DNA of 10,555 nt, from positions 1-10,555 of the forward strand of contig PGXR01000096.1 of assembly GCA_002839245.1 (NCBI GenBank), in the 5' to 3' direction. Below the pieces are notes generated by a model, which did not search any database, was not told the DNA's origin, and was given only the letters and a program-made list of their open reading frames with translations. The position numbers were made by a program, and so were the translations under genes. The DNA comes from Spirochaetae bacterium HGW-Spirochaetae-7 (GTDB lineage Bacteria > Spirochaetota > Spirochaetia > Treponematales > UBA12059). Shown in pieces: positions 1-7,022 of this stretch; the first letter of the stretch is position 1; every line of letters begins with the position of its first letter.

Positions 1-34
1 TGCCGAACACGCGCCGTTTACCGAACGATGCCAT
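1..34 (-). CDS. Start of a gene downstream of fliJ, cut by window edge (possibly flbB)
   Basis: Only 11 codons are visible. An ATG at 34-32 begins MASFGKRRVFG and the frame leaves the window. GAGGGG lies about 8 bases upstream of this ATG, just after the fliJ stop, which is good spacing for a ribosome binding site. Another ATG at 40-38 meets a stop after seven codons and is not the start. In Borrelia the gene after fliJ is flbB, a spirochete-specific membrane-anchored motor collar protein. The basic first residues would suit the cytoplasmic side of an N-terminal membrane anchor, but the hydrophobic part is not in the window, so the identity rests on gene order alone. Confidence 0.5.
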   Translation of the reverse strand, partial: MASFGKRRVFG

Positions 35-47
35 GGATCATGCCCCT

Positions 48-509
48 CTAACCAGCAATTTCTTTGCGACTGGCAGATGCGAATCGCATCCGTGCGCCTG
101 CCGCCAGGTCGTCCATCGTCTTGATCTCCTCGCGCGATACGGCCTTGTAGTAGGCCGACTCCTCGCGCTCACGCAGCTTTTCGACCAGCTTTTTGGCGAT
201 TCTTGCCGCTACATAAACCTTTCGGGCCTCCTCGCGCTCCACCTCCGCAAAGGCAAGCGCCTTGAGAAGCTTCTCGCGCTCCGAGCCAAGACGCACCGCG
301 TACAGCTCGGCGCTGCGATGGTCGGCCGCAACGCTGCCCGGCCTGAATCGTTCACGCGAGGCAAGCAACGTCGCCCTGGCATTCTCTTCGAGGACGAGGT
401 TCAGCCTGGCGCAAACCGCTGATTTTACTGCAAGCCCGGCCTCCGCAGCCTGCTCCGCATATTCCCTGACCTTGAGCACGTGCTCAAGGCCGAACGAGAA
501 ACGCCTCAT
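48..509 (-). CDS. fliJ: Flagellar export protein FliJ
   Basis: This 153-residue protein is probably the central stalk and chaperone-escort protein of the flagellar type III export apparatus. In the family, FliJ inserts into the FliI hexamer and contacts the export gate protein FlhA on the cytoplasmic side of the motor. The sequence is almost wholly helical and rich in Glu, Lys, Arg and Ala, as expected for an antiparallel coiled coil, with the typical start MRRFSFGLEHVLKVRE. There is no catalytic motif and sequence conservation in the family is low, so position directly after fliI is much of the evidence. Its ATG overlaps the fliI stop by four bases (ATGA), pointing to translational coupling and matched output. 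The length is normal for FliJ. Confidence 0.88.
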   Translation of the reverse strand: MRRFSFGLEHVLKVREYAEQAAEAGLAVKSAVCARLNLVLEENARATLLASRERFRPGSVAADHRSAELYAVRLGSEREKLLKALAFAEVEREEARKVYVAARIAKKLVEKLREREESAYYKAVSREEIKTMDDLAAGARMRFASASRKEIAG

Positions 510-1876
510 GGCGAAGCCTTCACGCGGTCCGGCTCTGCGAAGGCGGCCAACTCGGAGACAGGTATCGAAAGCCCTGCGATATCGCCGAGACGCTTGATCG
601 TATCGGCGATCGGAGCCTTCTCGGCGACTCCCTGCATCAGGAATGACTCGATGGCATCGTGCTTCGCGATGGCCTCGTCGATGCCCGCATTGGTACCCTT
701 GACGTAGGCGCCGATGCTGATCATGTCCTCGGATTCCTCGTACGTCGCCATGAGCCTGCGGACGATGCCCATCGCCTTCTGCGTTATCGGTCCCGTGACG
801 GCCTGGGAAAGCCGCGAAATCGACTTGAGCACGTCCACGGCGGGATAATGGTAACGTTCGGCCATCTTGCGCGAAAGCACGATGTGCCCGTCGAGTATTC
901 CGCGCACGGTGTCCGCAATGGGCTCGTCCATGTCGTCGCCGTCGACCAGTATCGTGTAGACGCCTGTTATTGAGCCCTTGAGCGAGGTACCCGAACGTTC
1001 GAGCAGCTTGGGCAACGAATCGAATACGCTCGGGGTGTATCCCCTCGTGGTGGGCGGTTCGCCTATCGCCAGCCCTATCTCTCGCTGGGCACGGGCGAAA
1101 CGCGTCACCGAGTCGAAGAGCAGGAGTACGTCGAGGCCGCGGTCCCTGAAATACTCCGCCACAGCAGTCGCCACATAGGCGCCGCGGAGGCGGGCAAGCG
1201 GGGGCGTATCGGATGTGGACACTATGACTATCGATCGCGCAAGACCTTCTTCGCCCAGGTCGTTCTCGATGAATTCACGGACCTCGCGGCCCCGTTCGCC
1301 TATAAGGGCTATCACGTTGATGTCGGCGTTGGTATTGCGCGCCATCATGCCGAGCATCGTCGACTTGCCGACGCCGGAGCCGGCGAAAATGCCAATGCGC
1401 TGCCCCCTGCCGAGAGGCAGGAGACCGTCCATGGACCTGATGCCGGAACTGATGCGCTTGCGTATGCGTTTCCTGGTGAGCGCGTCGGGAGGCGAGGCTA
1501 CGGCCGGGTAATACTCTGGCGAAGCGATGTCGCCCTTCCCGTCCAACGGCTTGCCCATCGAATCGAGGACTCGTCCCAGGAGCTTGTCCGATACCGGCAC
1601 CCTGAGCATCTCTCCCGTCGCGATGACCGTGCAGCCGGCTTCTATCCCGTTGAGTCCCGAGTAGGACATCAACTGCACGGTTTCGTCGCGGATGCCCGCG
1701 ACTTCCGCCCAGGCGACCGTCCCGAGCCTCGGCAGGAGGATCTGGCACAGTTCCCCGACGACGGCCTGGGGGCCCCTGCTCTCGACGAGAAGGCCCTGAA
1801 CCTTGGTCACACGCCCCGTGTACTTGATGGGATCGGACAGCTCGACGACGTCGAGGTACTTGGCTATGAGGTCCAC
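506..1876 (-). CDS. fliI: Flagellar export ATPase FliI
   Basis: FliI is the hexameric F1-beta-like ATPase that helps unfold and deliver flagellar subunits to the export gate at the cytoplasmic face of the motor. From the chosen start it has 456 residues, normal for the family. Visible motifs are the Walker A loop GSGVGKST (166-173), the GERGRE segment with the presumed catalytic Glu (193-198), Walker B LLLFDS (251-256), and the GEPPTTRGYTPSVFD stretch (about 272-286) typical of FliI/YscN ATPases. The C-terminal domain (about 360-450) would bind substrate and chaperones. I start it at GTG 1876-1874, four bases after the fliH stop, giving VDLIAKYLDVVELSDP as in relatives. The frame stays open another 22 codons into fliH, but that extension is Arg/Ser-rich and looks like read-through of fliH in another frame. 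The ribosome binding site for the GTG is weak, so coupling to fliH translation is likely. Confidence 0.95.
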   Translation of the reverse strand: MDLIAKYLDVVELSDPIKYTGRVTKVQGLLVESRGPQAVVGELCQILLPRLGTVAWAEVAGIRDETVQLMSYSGLNGIEAGCTVIATGEMLRVPVSDKLLGRVLDSMGKPLDGKGDIASPEYYPAVASPPDALTRKRIRKRISSGIRSMDGLLPLGRGQRIGIFAGSGVGKSTMLGMMARNTNADINVIALIGERGREVREFIENDLGEEGLARSIVIVSTSDTPPLARLRGAYVATAVAEYFRDRGLDVLLLFDSVTRFARAQREIGLAIGEPPTTRGYTPSVFDSLPKLLERSGTSLKGSITGVYTILVDGDDMDEPIADTVRGILDGHIVLSRKMAERYHYPAVDVLKSISRLSQAVTGPITQKAMGIVRRLMATYEESEDMISIGAYVKGTNAGIDEAIAKHDAIESFLMQGVAEKAPIADTIKRLGDIAGLSIPVSELAAFAEPDRVKASP

Positions 1877-1880
1877 TGCT

Positions 1881-2798
1881 CTACTGCGCCTTTCCGCGCG
1901 CCTTGATCGGCGAGATGTCGAGGATCTTCTCCTCGAGCTCATGAAGCTGGCTCTGGATGCGCGCGTCTATCTCGCCGAAGTCGGTTTCGATAATGCACCC
2001 GCCTCGGTCGACCGCGGAGTCCTCGACGATCGCCAGCTTCTTGGCGTTCTCTGCCATCTCGATGAAATCCTTGGCGTGCTCGGTGGTCAGCTGGAGATCG
2101 GCCAGGTTCACCCTGACGATCACGTCGCTCCTCGTCTTTAGCTTGCGCAGGGCCTGGGTGATGTTCGACAGCACGACGTTCTTCTGGTTCTCCGATATGG
2201 TCTTGACGACCTTGCGGGCGATCAGGAGCACCAGTTCGACTACCTGGGCCTCGGTCTGCTCGAGTATCTGGGCGCGCTTGTCCATGGCACGGTCGAGTAT
2301 CACGTGGAGCCTGTTCACCAGCCGCTCGACCTCGTTCTTGCCTTCCTTGTAGCCCGCCTCCCGACCCTCGTCAAAGCCTTCCTTGTGCGCCGCCTTTGTC
2401 ACCTCGTCAATACGGGCCTTGGCCTCTGCCTCGAAAGCCTGGATCTTGACCTCGGCCTCGCGCAAGGCCTTTTCAGCCGCGCCTTCCGCGTCGCGCCGTA
2501 TCTTGAGCGCCTGGTCGTTCTTGCGCTTGACTTCCTCGAAAGCGGCGGCCTCCGCCTTGGCGACGATGTCCTGTGACTCGGCGCGGGCAGCGGCCACCAT
2601 CGTTTCCTTTTCGCTTTCCCAGTTCTGCCTGAAGAGCTCGGCCTCGCGGCGCAGGTCGTCGGCCGTCGGGCCCTGGTACTCGATGACCGGTGCGGCGTCC
2701 TCGATCTCTTCGTCGACGACTTTGCCACCGGGAGCGTTGAGCACGTATGCGCTCGTGAGGTGGACTGTCTCCTGGGGCCTGAATACGGTCTTGGCCAT
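1881..2798 (-). CDS. fliH: Flagellar assembly protein FliH
   Basis: FliH binds FliI and holds the export ATPase at the base of the motor. The protein has 305 residues, clearly longer than the enteric form of about 235. Residues 1-43 are variable. About 44-140 form a long charged coiled coil rich in Glu, Lys, Arg and Ala. Residues 141-153 hold closely spaced glycines (GFDEGREAGYKEG), matching the GxxxG-type repeat known in FliH. About 175-295 is the conserved C-terminal FliI-binding region, related to V/F-ATPase peripheral-stalk subunits. AAGG lies about 8 bases before the ATG in the 10-base gap after fliG. The extra coil fits spirochete motors, where FliH forms radial spokes linking the ATPase to the rotor periphery; that structural reading is inferred. 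Confidence 0.92.
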   Translation of the reverse strand: MAKTVFRPQETVHLTSAYVLNAPGGKVVDEEIEDAAPVIEYQGPTADDLRREAELFRQNWESEKETMVAAARAESQDIVAKAEAAAFEEVKRKNDQALKIRRDAEGAAEKALREAEVKIQAFEAEAKARIDEVTKAAHKEGFDEGREAGYKEGKNEVERLVNRLHVILDRAMDKRAQILEQTEAQVVELVLLIARKVVKTISENQKNVVLSNITQALRKLKTRSDVIVRVNLADLQLTTEHAKDFIEMAENAKKLAIVEDSAVDRGGCIIETDFGEIDARIQSQLHELEEKILDISPIKARGKAQ

Positions 2799-2808
2799 GG
2801 CCTACCTT

Positions 2809-3891
2809 CTACTGGATCAACTGGTCGTCCTCGCCGCGGGCGATGATTATCTCTCCCGTGTCCTCGAGGTGACGGATTACCGCTACTATCTTCTGCTGGG
2901 CTTCCTCGACGTCCTTTATGCGGACCGGCCCCATGTACTCCATGTCTTCCTTGAGCGCCTGCGATGCGCGCTTGGATACGTTCTGGAATACCTTCTCCTG
3001 TACTTCCGTGTCCACGCCCTTGAGCGCACGAGTGAGGTCCTGGGTATCGACCTCGCGTATGACCTTCTGGATCGAACGGTTGTCCAGCATGACGATGTCC
3101 TCGAAGACGAACATCTTCTTCTTGATTTCTTCTGCGAGCTCGGGGTTCTCCTCTTCGAGGGCCTCGAGTATGCCCTTCTCCGTCGTACGGTCCGCGAGGT
3201 TGAGTATCTCCACGATCGCGTCGACGCCACCGGCGGCAGTGTAGTCCTCGCTCGATAGCGTCGACAGCTTTTTCTCGAGCACGCGCTCCACCTCGCGCAG
3301 GACTTCAGGCGATGTCCGGTCCATCATAGCTATGCGCTTCGCCACGTCCGACTGATGCTCCTTGGGGAGCTTTGTCAGGATGTAGCTTGCCTTGTTCGGC
3401 TCCAGGTACGCCAGGATCAGCGCTATGGTCTGGGGGTGCTCGGTCTGTATGAAGTTGAGGAGGTTGGCCGGATCGGTCCGGCGAATGAAGTCGAAAGGCC
3501 GGACCTGCAGCGAACTCGTCAGCCTGTTGATGACGTCTATGGCCTTCTGCGAGCCGAGGGCCTTCTCGAGCAGTTCCCGGGCATAATCTATGCCGCCCGA
3601 ACTTATGAACTCGCTGGCCATCATCAGTTCCTGGAACTCCATGAGGACGGCATCCTTGAGGTCAGGCTCGACGTTCTCGAGCCGGGCAATCTCGAAGGTG
3701 AGCGTCTCGATCTCGTCTTCGCGGAGGTGCTTGAATATCTCTGCGGATATCTCGCTGCCAAGGGTTATGAGGAAAATTGCGGCCTTCTGGCGGCCGTTCA
3801 GGTCCTTCGCGCTCTTGGGCTTCTTGCCGGGCGAACCAGAGGTTCCCGCTCCGGCCGACTTGCCCTTTGTCGGGGTGGCAGCTTGAGCCAT
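2809..3891 (-). CDS. fliG: Flagellar motor switch protein FliG
   Basis: FliG forms the rotor ring at the cytoplasmic face of the MS ring. It binds FliF with its N-domain, FliM through the EHPQ motif, and the stator through its C-domain to create torque. The 360 residues show a low-complexity tail (1-30), the N-domain starting LNGRQKAAIF (31-40), EHPQ (151-154), the MFVFED hinge (260-265), and torque-helix charges equivalent to those of E. coli: Lys291, Arg308, Glu315/Asp316 and Arg324. All key charges are present, so this is a motor-competent copy rather than a degenerate paralogue. Long stretches such as REDEIETLTFEIARLE closely match spirochete FliG as I remember it. The ATG is three bases after the fliF stop, with AGGGAGG inside the end of fliF. 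Confidence 0.97.
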   Translation of the reverse strand: MAQAATPTKGKSAGAGTSGSPGKKPKSAKDLNGRQKAAIFLITLGSEISAEIFKHLREDEIETLTFEIARLENVEPDLKDAVLMEFQELMMASEFISSGGIDYARELLEKALGSQKAIDVINRLTSSLQVRPFDFIRRTDPANLLNFIQTEHPQTIALILAYLEPNKASYILTKLPKEHQSDVAKRIAMMDRTSPEVLREVERVLEKKLSTLSSEDYTAAGGVDAIVEILNLADRTTEKGILEALEEENPELAEEIKKKMFVFEDIVMLDNRSIQKVIREVDTQDLTRALKGVDTEVQEKVFQNVSKRASQALKEDMEYMGPVRIKDVEEAQQKIVAVIRHLEDTGEIIIARGEDDQLIQ

Positions 3892-3894
3892 AGA

Positions 3895-5601
3895 TTATTC
3901 CTCCCTGAGCCAGGTCCGGATGAGCTGAGCCACATCCTCGGGGTGTTCCTTGGCCATGTTGATCGCGTGCTCCTGGAGATCCATTCGCTTGCGCTCCTCC
4001 ACGGACATCGACACCTCGATGTTCTGCTCCTCCGCCTGCCGTATCGCGTTCTCCCTGAGCATTTGCTGCTCCAGGGCACGCTTCTCTTCCGATATCCTTC
4101 TCCTGCGCTCCAGCTCCCTGGACGCCAGCCTGAAGACGATGAACGCGACGAGCAGGAAGGCGACGCCTACCAGCGAATACAGGATGATCCTGTTTGTCTG
4201 AAGCCGCCTCAGGAACGCTTCGTCTTCTTCCCTGAACTGGAGGCTCCGGTCGAACTGGATATTCCTGACGGTAACCGAGTCGCCTCGCATCCTGTTAAAA
4301 CCTATGGCATCCCGTACCAGGGCAGCGGCGGCGTCAAGGTCGGACTGCGAAACCGCCACGTACTCCCGATCGATGCCTCCTTCGGGCCTGACTACGGGAG
4401 TTCCCTTGTCAGTATACTTCCACTTCCAGACTCCGTCGATATTTACCGAAATGGTTACGCGATCGATGGCGGGGGACGTGTCTTCGACGCTTTTCCTCGT
4501 GTTGAGCGCCTCGTTCTCGATGGTATGCGTCTGGGTCGCCTTGCCGACCATGTTCTGGAGGTCCTTGTATGCCGGAGCCGTCTGGCCTTCGACTCCCGCC
4601 GGGCCCTCTGGGTTGAAACCGGTGCCCTGGTACTCGTATGTCGTGTTCTCCGATGAAAGCCGCACCGAGGGCTGTATCAAAGAGTCGTCGTACGGCGTGA
4701 TGGGATTGTCGGGCTTGAGGACAAAGGGAAAATGCTCCTCGGTCGACACGCTCTTCTTGCTCATGTCCATGTCGATCTTGATGTTCAGGTCGCGAACGCG
4801 GTCGCTCGTGTAAATCTGCTGGAGGGCCTTCAGGACCGCGGCGCGGTAGTACGCTTCCTGGCGCTGGACGAGCTGCTGCTCGCGCTTCGTCCGTTCTATC
4901 CTGTCGAAATCCTCGAGGCCGGCAAAATCGTTCAGGACGAGGCCGTTCTGGTCCGTGATGACGATGTTCTCGTCGGCAAGGCCGGAAACAGCGAACCTGA
5001 TGATCTTCTGGACGCCTTCGAGCTTCTTGCGGTTTGTAGAGATGTCCGCTCCGGGCTTGGGATACAGGATGATGCTTGCCATTACCGGCTTCTGGTCCTC
5101 GGTGAACAGCTTGTCCTCGGGTATCTCGATGACCACGTTGGCCTTGTCGATGTCGGACAGCGACTCGATGTGCTTGGTCACCTCCTGGATGATGGCCTTG
5201 CGCAGGTTCACGTTACGCTCGAAGTCGGTGACCGTGAAACGGTCGATCGAGAAGACCGCCCACGGGTCCGTTCCCTTGGGGATCAAGTCTTCGCGTAGAA
5301 GTATCGCGTTGGCCCTGGCCCGGGTGGGTTCGTCCTTGACATAGAGCACGTTGCCTTCGCCGATGCTGAAGGGGACGCCTTCCTCGTCGAGACGGCTCGT
5401 GATAAGCCTGAGTTCCCCATCGTTGGTGATGGGAGTATTGATGAGCCGGATCTGCGTCGGCGCTCCGGAAACCGAAACGAGCACGACGATGCCCACGATG
5501 ACCGCCATGCCGACGCCCGCGAGTATCAGCTTCTGGACGAGGCCCCAGGAGCTCCACAAAGTCTTGATCCGCTCAAGTGCCTTCTTGAACCATTCGTTCA
5601 T
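3895..5601 (-). CDS. fliF: Flagellar MS-ring protein FliF
   Basis: FliF forms the MS ring in the inner membrane, the first structure built in the basal body and the housing of the export gate. The 568 residues fit the family. One membrane segment lies at about 23-44 (LILAGVGMAVIVGIVVLVSV) and a second at about 472-491. Between them is the large periplasmic region with ring-building motifs, including VNLRKAIIQEVTKHIESL and the ANVVIEIPEDKLF stretch. A cytoplasmic tail follows, and its last part (about 541-568, ending IRTWLREE) matches the FliG-binding helix region. The ATG at 5601-5599 has a very strong purine-rich ribosome binding site (GGGAGGGGG, 5605-5613) in the 50-base gap after fliE, suiting a protein needed in many copies. 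No clear promoter or terminator is seen in that gap. Confidence 0.97.
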   Translation of the reverse strand: MNEWFKKALERIKTLWSSWGLVQKLILAGVGMAVIVGIVVLVSVSGAPTQIRLINTPITNDGELRLITSRLDEEGVPFSIGEGNVLYVKDEPTRARANAILLREDLIPKGTDPWAVFSIDRFTVTDFERNVNLRKAIIQEVTKHIESLSDIDKANVVIEIPEDKLFTEDQKPVMASIILYPKPGADISTNRKKLEGVQKIIRFAVSGLADENIVITDQNGLVLNDFAGLEDFDRIERTKREQQLVQRQEAYYRAAVLKALQQIYTSDRVRDLNIKIDMDMSKKSVSTEEHFPFVLKPDNPITPYDDSLIQPSVRLSSENTTYEYQGTGFNPEGPAGVEGQTAPAYKDLQNMVGKATQTHTIENEALNTRKSVEDTSPAIDRVTISVNIDGVWKWKYTDKGTPVVRPEGGIDREYVAVSQSDLDAAAALVRDAIGFNRMRGDSVTVRNIQFDRSLQFREEDEAFLRRLQTNRIILYSLVGVAFLLVAFIVFRLASRELERRRRISEEKRALEQQMLRENAIRQAEEQNIEVSMSVEERKRMDLQEHAINMAKEHPEDVAQLIRTWLREE

Positions 5602-5651
5602 GTTCCCCCTCCCAGAAGAACGAACGACGCTAGACCGTCAGGGCCGTAACG

Positions 5652-6047
5652 TCATCTCGTATTGATGATGTCCTTCCACGCGGTAACCACGCGGGTCAGT
5701 ATCGTACGGGTGATGTCCAAGGACATGTTGGCCTTGGCCATTGCTATCGTAACGTCATGGGCATCGATGGAATCCGGATCGGTGAGCATCGCCTGCATCG
5801 CGTTGGAACTGTCCACCTGGGCCGCATTGACGCCGTCCATCGCCTTGAGCATCGCGTTCTCGAAGCTCGCCGGCTTGACGTCGCCGAGCCCCGGCGTGCC
5901 GCCGCCGGATGCGAAATGCAGGGGATCGGTGCGCGAAAGCTTCAGGCGGTCACCGCCGACCGGCGTCGCGCCGGTAAGGGAACCGCCGGGCACGGACTGC
6001 ACGCCGATGGAGCTCGATACCCCGGGAATCCCGAATAGCGTCGACAT
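5652..6047 (-). CDS. fliE: Flagellar hook-basal body protein FliE
   Basis: FliE is the small adaptor between the MS ring/export gate and the proximal rod, and is exported by the flagellar type III system. The conserved part lies at about 60-131, with the helical core ASFENAMLKAMDGVNAAQ and the C-terminal region ending LTRVVTAWKDIINTR; it corresponds to the last 70 or so residues of E. coli FliE. The first 60 residues are rich in Gly, Ser, Pro and Thr and look disordered, making the protein 131 residues against about 104 in E. coli. The ATG lies three bases after the flgC stop with AGGAAGG inside the end of flgC, so it is translated from the same message. Confidence 0.93.
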   Translation of the reverse strand: MSTLFGIPGVSSSIGVQSVPGGSLTGATPVGGDRLKLSRTDPLHFASGGGTPGLGDVKPASFENAMLKAMDGVNAAQVDSSNAMQAMLTDPDSIDAHDVTIAMAKANMSLDITRTILTRVVTAWKDIINTR

Positions 6048-6050
6048 CGA

Positions 6051-6509
6051 TTACCTTCCTATCTCGAGGGCCTTCATGAACATGGCCTTCGATCCATTGG
6101 CTATGGCCGCGTTCGCCTCGTAGGCGCGCGACGCCGATATCAGGTCGACCATCTCGGTGACCACGTTGACGTTGGGGTACTCGACGTAGCCGGTGCGCGG
6201 GCCGGTCTTGATCGCGTCCGGGTGGGTCGGATCGTAGACCAGGCGGGTCTCGGCCGCGTAATCCTTCTGGATTTCGGATACCCTGACGCCGTCGCCCGCG
6301 CCGCCGTCCCACTGGTCAGGGAGGAATGGCAGCCTGAAATACGGCGTATCGGTCACCGGACGCAGTACGACGCGGCTTCGGCGGAAAGCTCCGCCTTCGG
6401 GAGTCCTCGTCGTAGACTGGTTGGCAATATTGTCGGCGATGACGTCCTGGCGGAGCCTTTCCGCCGTCATCCCGCTCGCCGCTATGTTGATGCTCGTGAA
6501 CATTCCCAT
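6051..6509 (-). CDS. flgC: Flagellar proximal rod protein FlgC
   Basis: FlgC is one of the rod subunits that carry torque through the cell envelope; in spirochetes the rod ends in the periplasm. The 152 residues begin MGMFTSINIAASGMTAERLR and hold the rod-family motif DNIANQSTTRT (26-36), then a beta-rich middle, and finish with the C-terminal helix MVDLISASRAYEANAA and KAMFMKALEIG typical of axial proteins that pair N- and C-terminal helices. There is no cleaved signal peptide, as expected for a type III export substrate. ATG 6509-6507 is preceded by GGGG in the short gap after flgB; a second ATG two codons on (6503) is also possible. Confidence 0.95.
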   Translation of the reverse strand: MGMFTSINIAASGMTAERLRQDVIADNIANQSTTRTPEGGAFRRSRVVLRPVTDTPYFRLPFLPDQWDGGAGDGVRVSEIQKDYAAETRLVYDPTHPDAIKTGPRTGYVEYPNVNVVTEMVDLISASRAYEANAAIANGSKAMFMKALEIGR

Positions 6510-6519
6510 TATCTACCCC

Positions 6520-6939
6520 TTACCTCAATACCAGTCTGACCTGATTGAACTCGAAGGCGGCTGCCTGCGTCATCAGCGTATAGCGTAGCTGGTTGGTCAT
6601 CGAAGCCATGAATTCCTGCTCCGCATCGACATTGTTTCCGTTGTTCTTCGAGGTCGACAGGTAGTCGAGGACCCGCCTCGGCCTGACGTCGCGCCAGTCG
6701 GTCTGCTTGAAGGATGCGATATGGCCGGCATCGCTGGTCGCCAGCTCGATGCGCGGCCGGGCGCCTTCGGAATCCAGGGCACGCTTCAGCGAAGACTCGA
6801 AGTTGATCTCCGACCGCTTGAAATTCGGCACTTCGGCGTTGGCGATGTTGTTGGCCGTCACGTTGTAGCGCAACACCGACACGTCCATGCTCCGCTGGAG
6901 CAGGTCCACCGTCTTCCCGAATGTCGTTCCTTCCAGCAT
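6520..6939 (-). CDS. flgB: Flagellar proximal rod protein FlgB
   Basis: FlgB is a proximal rod subunit, next to FliE in the assembled basal body and exported by the flagellar type III system. From ATG 6939-6937 it has 139 residues. The N-terminal helix and motif VLRYNVTANNIANAEVPNFKR (about 22-42) is the axial-protein signature ANNIANxxxPNFK, and the C-terminal helix (about 108-139) includes EQEFMASMTNQLRYTLM. I chose this start because TAGGAGGG lies four bases upstream (6943-6950) and the protein then begins as known FlgB proteins do. The frame continues up to a GTG at 6987, but those 16 residues are unlike FlgB. It is the first flagellar gene after hslU, with a candidate promoter and a leader hairpin in the gap before it. 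Confidence 0.95.
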   Translation of the reverse strand: MLEGTTFGKTVDLLQRSMDVSVLRYNVTANNIANAEVPNFKRSEINFESSLKRALDSEGARPRIELATSDAGHIASFKQTDWRDVRPRRVLDYLSTSKNNGNNVDAEQEFMASMTNQLRYTLMTQAAAFEFNQVRLVLR

Positions 6940-6942
6940 CTT

Positions 6943-6950
6943 CCCTCCTA
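6943..6950 (-). promoter_or_regulatory. Ribosome binding site that sets the flgB start
   Basis: TAGGAGGG is a near-ideal Shine-Dalgarno sequence ending three bases before the ATG at 6939. It favours the 139-residue flgB over the GTG-initiated form 16 codons longer, whose upstream sequence shows no comparable site at proper spacing. Confidence 0.85.
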
Positions 6951-6952
6951 CG

Positions 6953-6975
6953 GGCACCGCCGTTCCCGGCGTACC
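6953..6975 (-). promoter_or_regulatory. GNRA-capped hairpin in the flgB leader
   Basis: On the minus strand a left arm GGTACGCCG pairs with a right arm CGGCGGTGCC across a GGAA loop. This gives nine pairs (one G-T) with one bulged G on the right arm, and GGAA is a GNRA tetraloop. It ends two bases before the TAGGAGGG ribosome binding site and has no following T-run, so it is not a terminator. If transcription starts from the candidate promoter at 6988-7014, the hairpin would sit within a few bases of the mRNA 5' end, where such structures commonly protect transcripts or tune translation. The stem is seen directly; a function is inferred. Confidence 0.4.
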
Positions 6976-6987
6976 CCTCACCTTCAC

Positions 6988-7014
6988 TTATCGGTCCTTT
7001 CAAGGTCCCGATTA
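6988..7014 (-). promoter_or_regulatory. Candidate sigma-28 (FliA) type promoter for the flagellar genes
   Basis: In the 83-base hslU-flgB gap the minus strand reads TAAT (7014-7011), 15 bases, then ACCGATAA (6995-6988). The sigma-28 consensus is TAAA, 15 bases, GCCGATAA, so this matches 3 of 4, 7 of 8 and the exact spacing. A start site would fall near 6980, about 40 bases upstream of flgB. An imperfect dyad (ATCGG and CCGAT arms) overlaps the spacer and the -10 box. The same ACCGATAA octamer occurs once inside fliI (784-791) without a proper -35, so chance is a real alternative. Confidence 0.45.
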
Positions 7015-7022
7015 ACGTTTAC

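Noticed and set aside
784..791. Second ACCGATAA octamer as a promoter inside fliI
   Set aside because: No TAAA-like -35 box lies 15 bases upstream and it is within well-conserved coding sequence.
1877..1942. 22-codon N-terminal extension of FliI
   Set aside because: It is Ser/Arg-rich, overlaps the end of fliH, and does not resemble FliI; the GTG at 1876 fits the family start.
3355..4656. Long plus-strand open frame opposite fliF and fliG (433 codons)
   Set aside because: High-GC codon bias leaves the opposite strand open; the minus-strand proteins are unmistakable and this one has no recognisable domain or ribosome binding site.
6992..7012. ATCGG/CCGAT dyad after hslU as a terminator
   Set aside because: The stem is short and bulged, and no T-run follows on the minus strand; it overlaps the candidate promoter instead.
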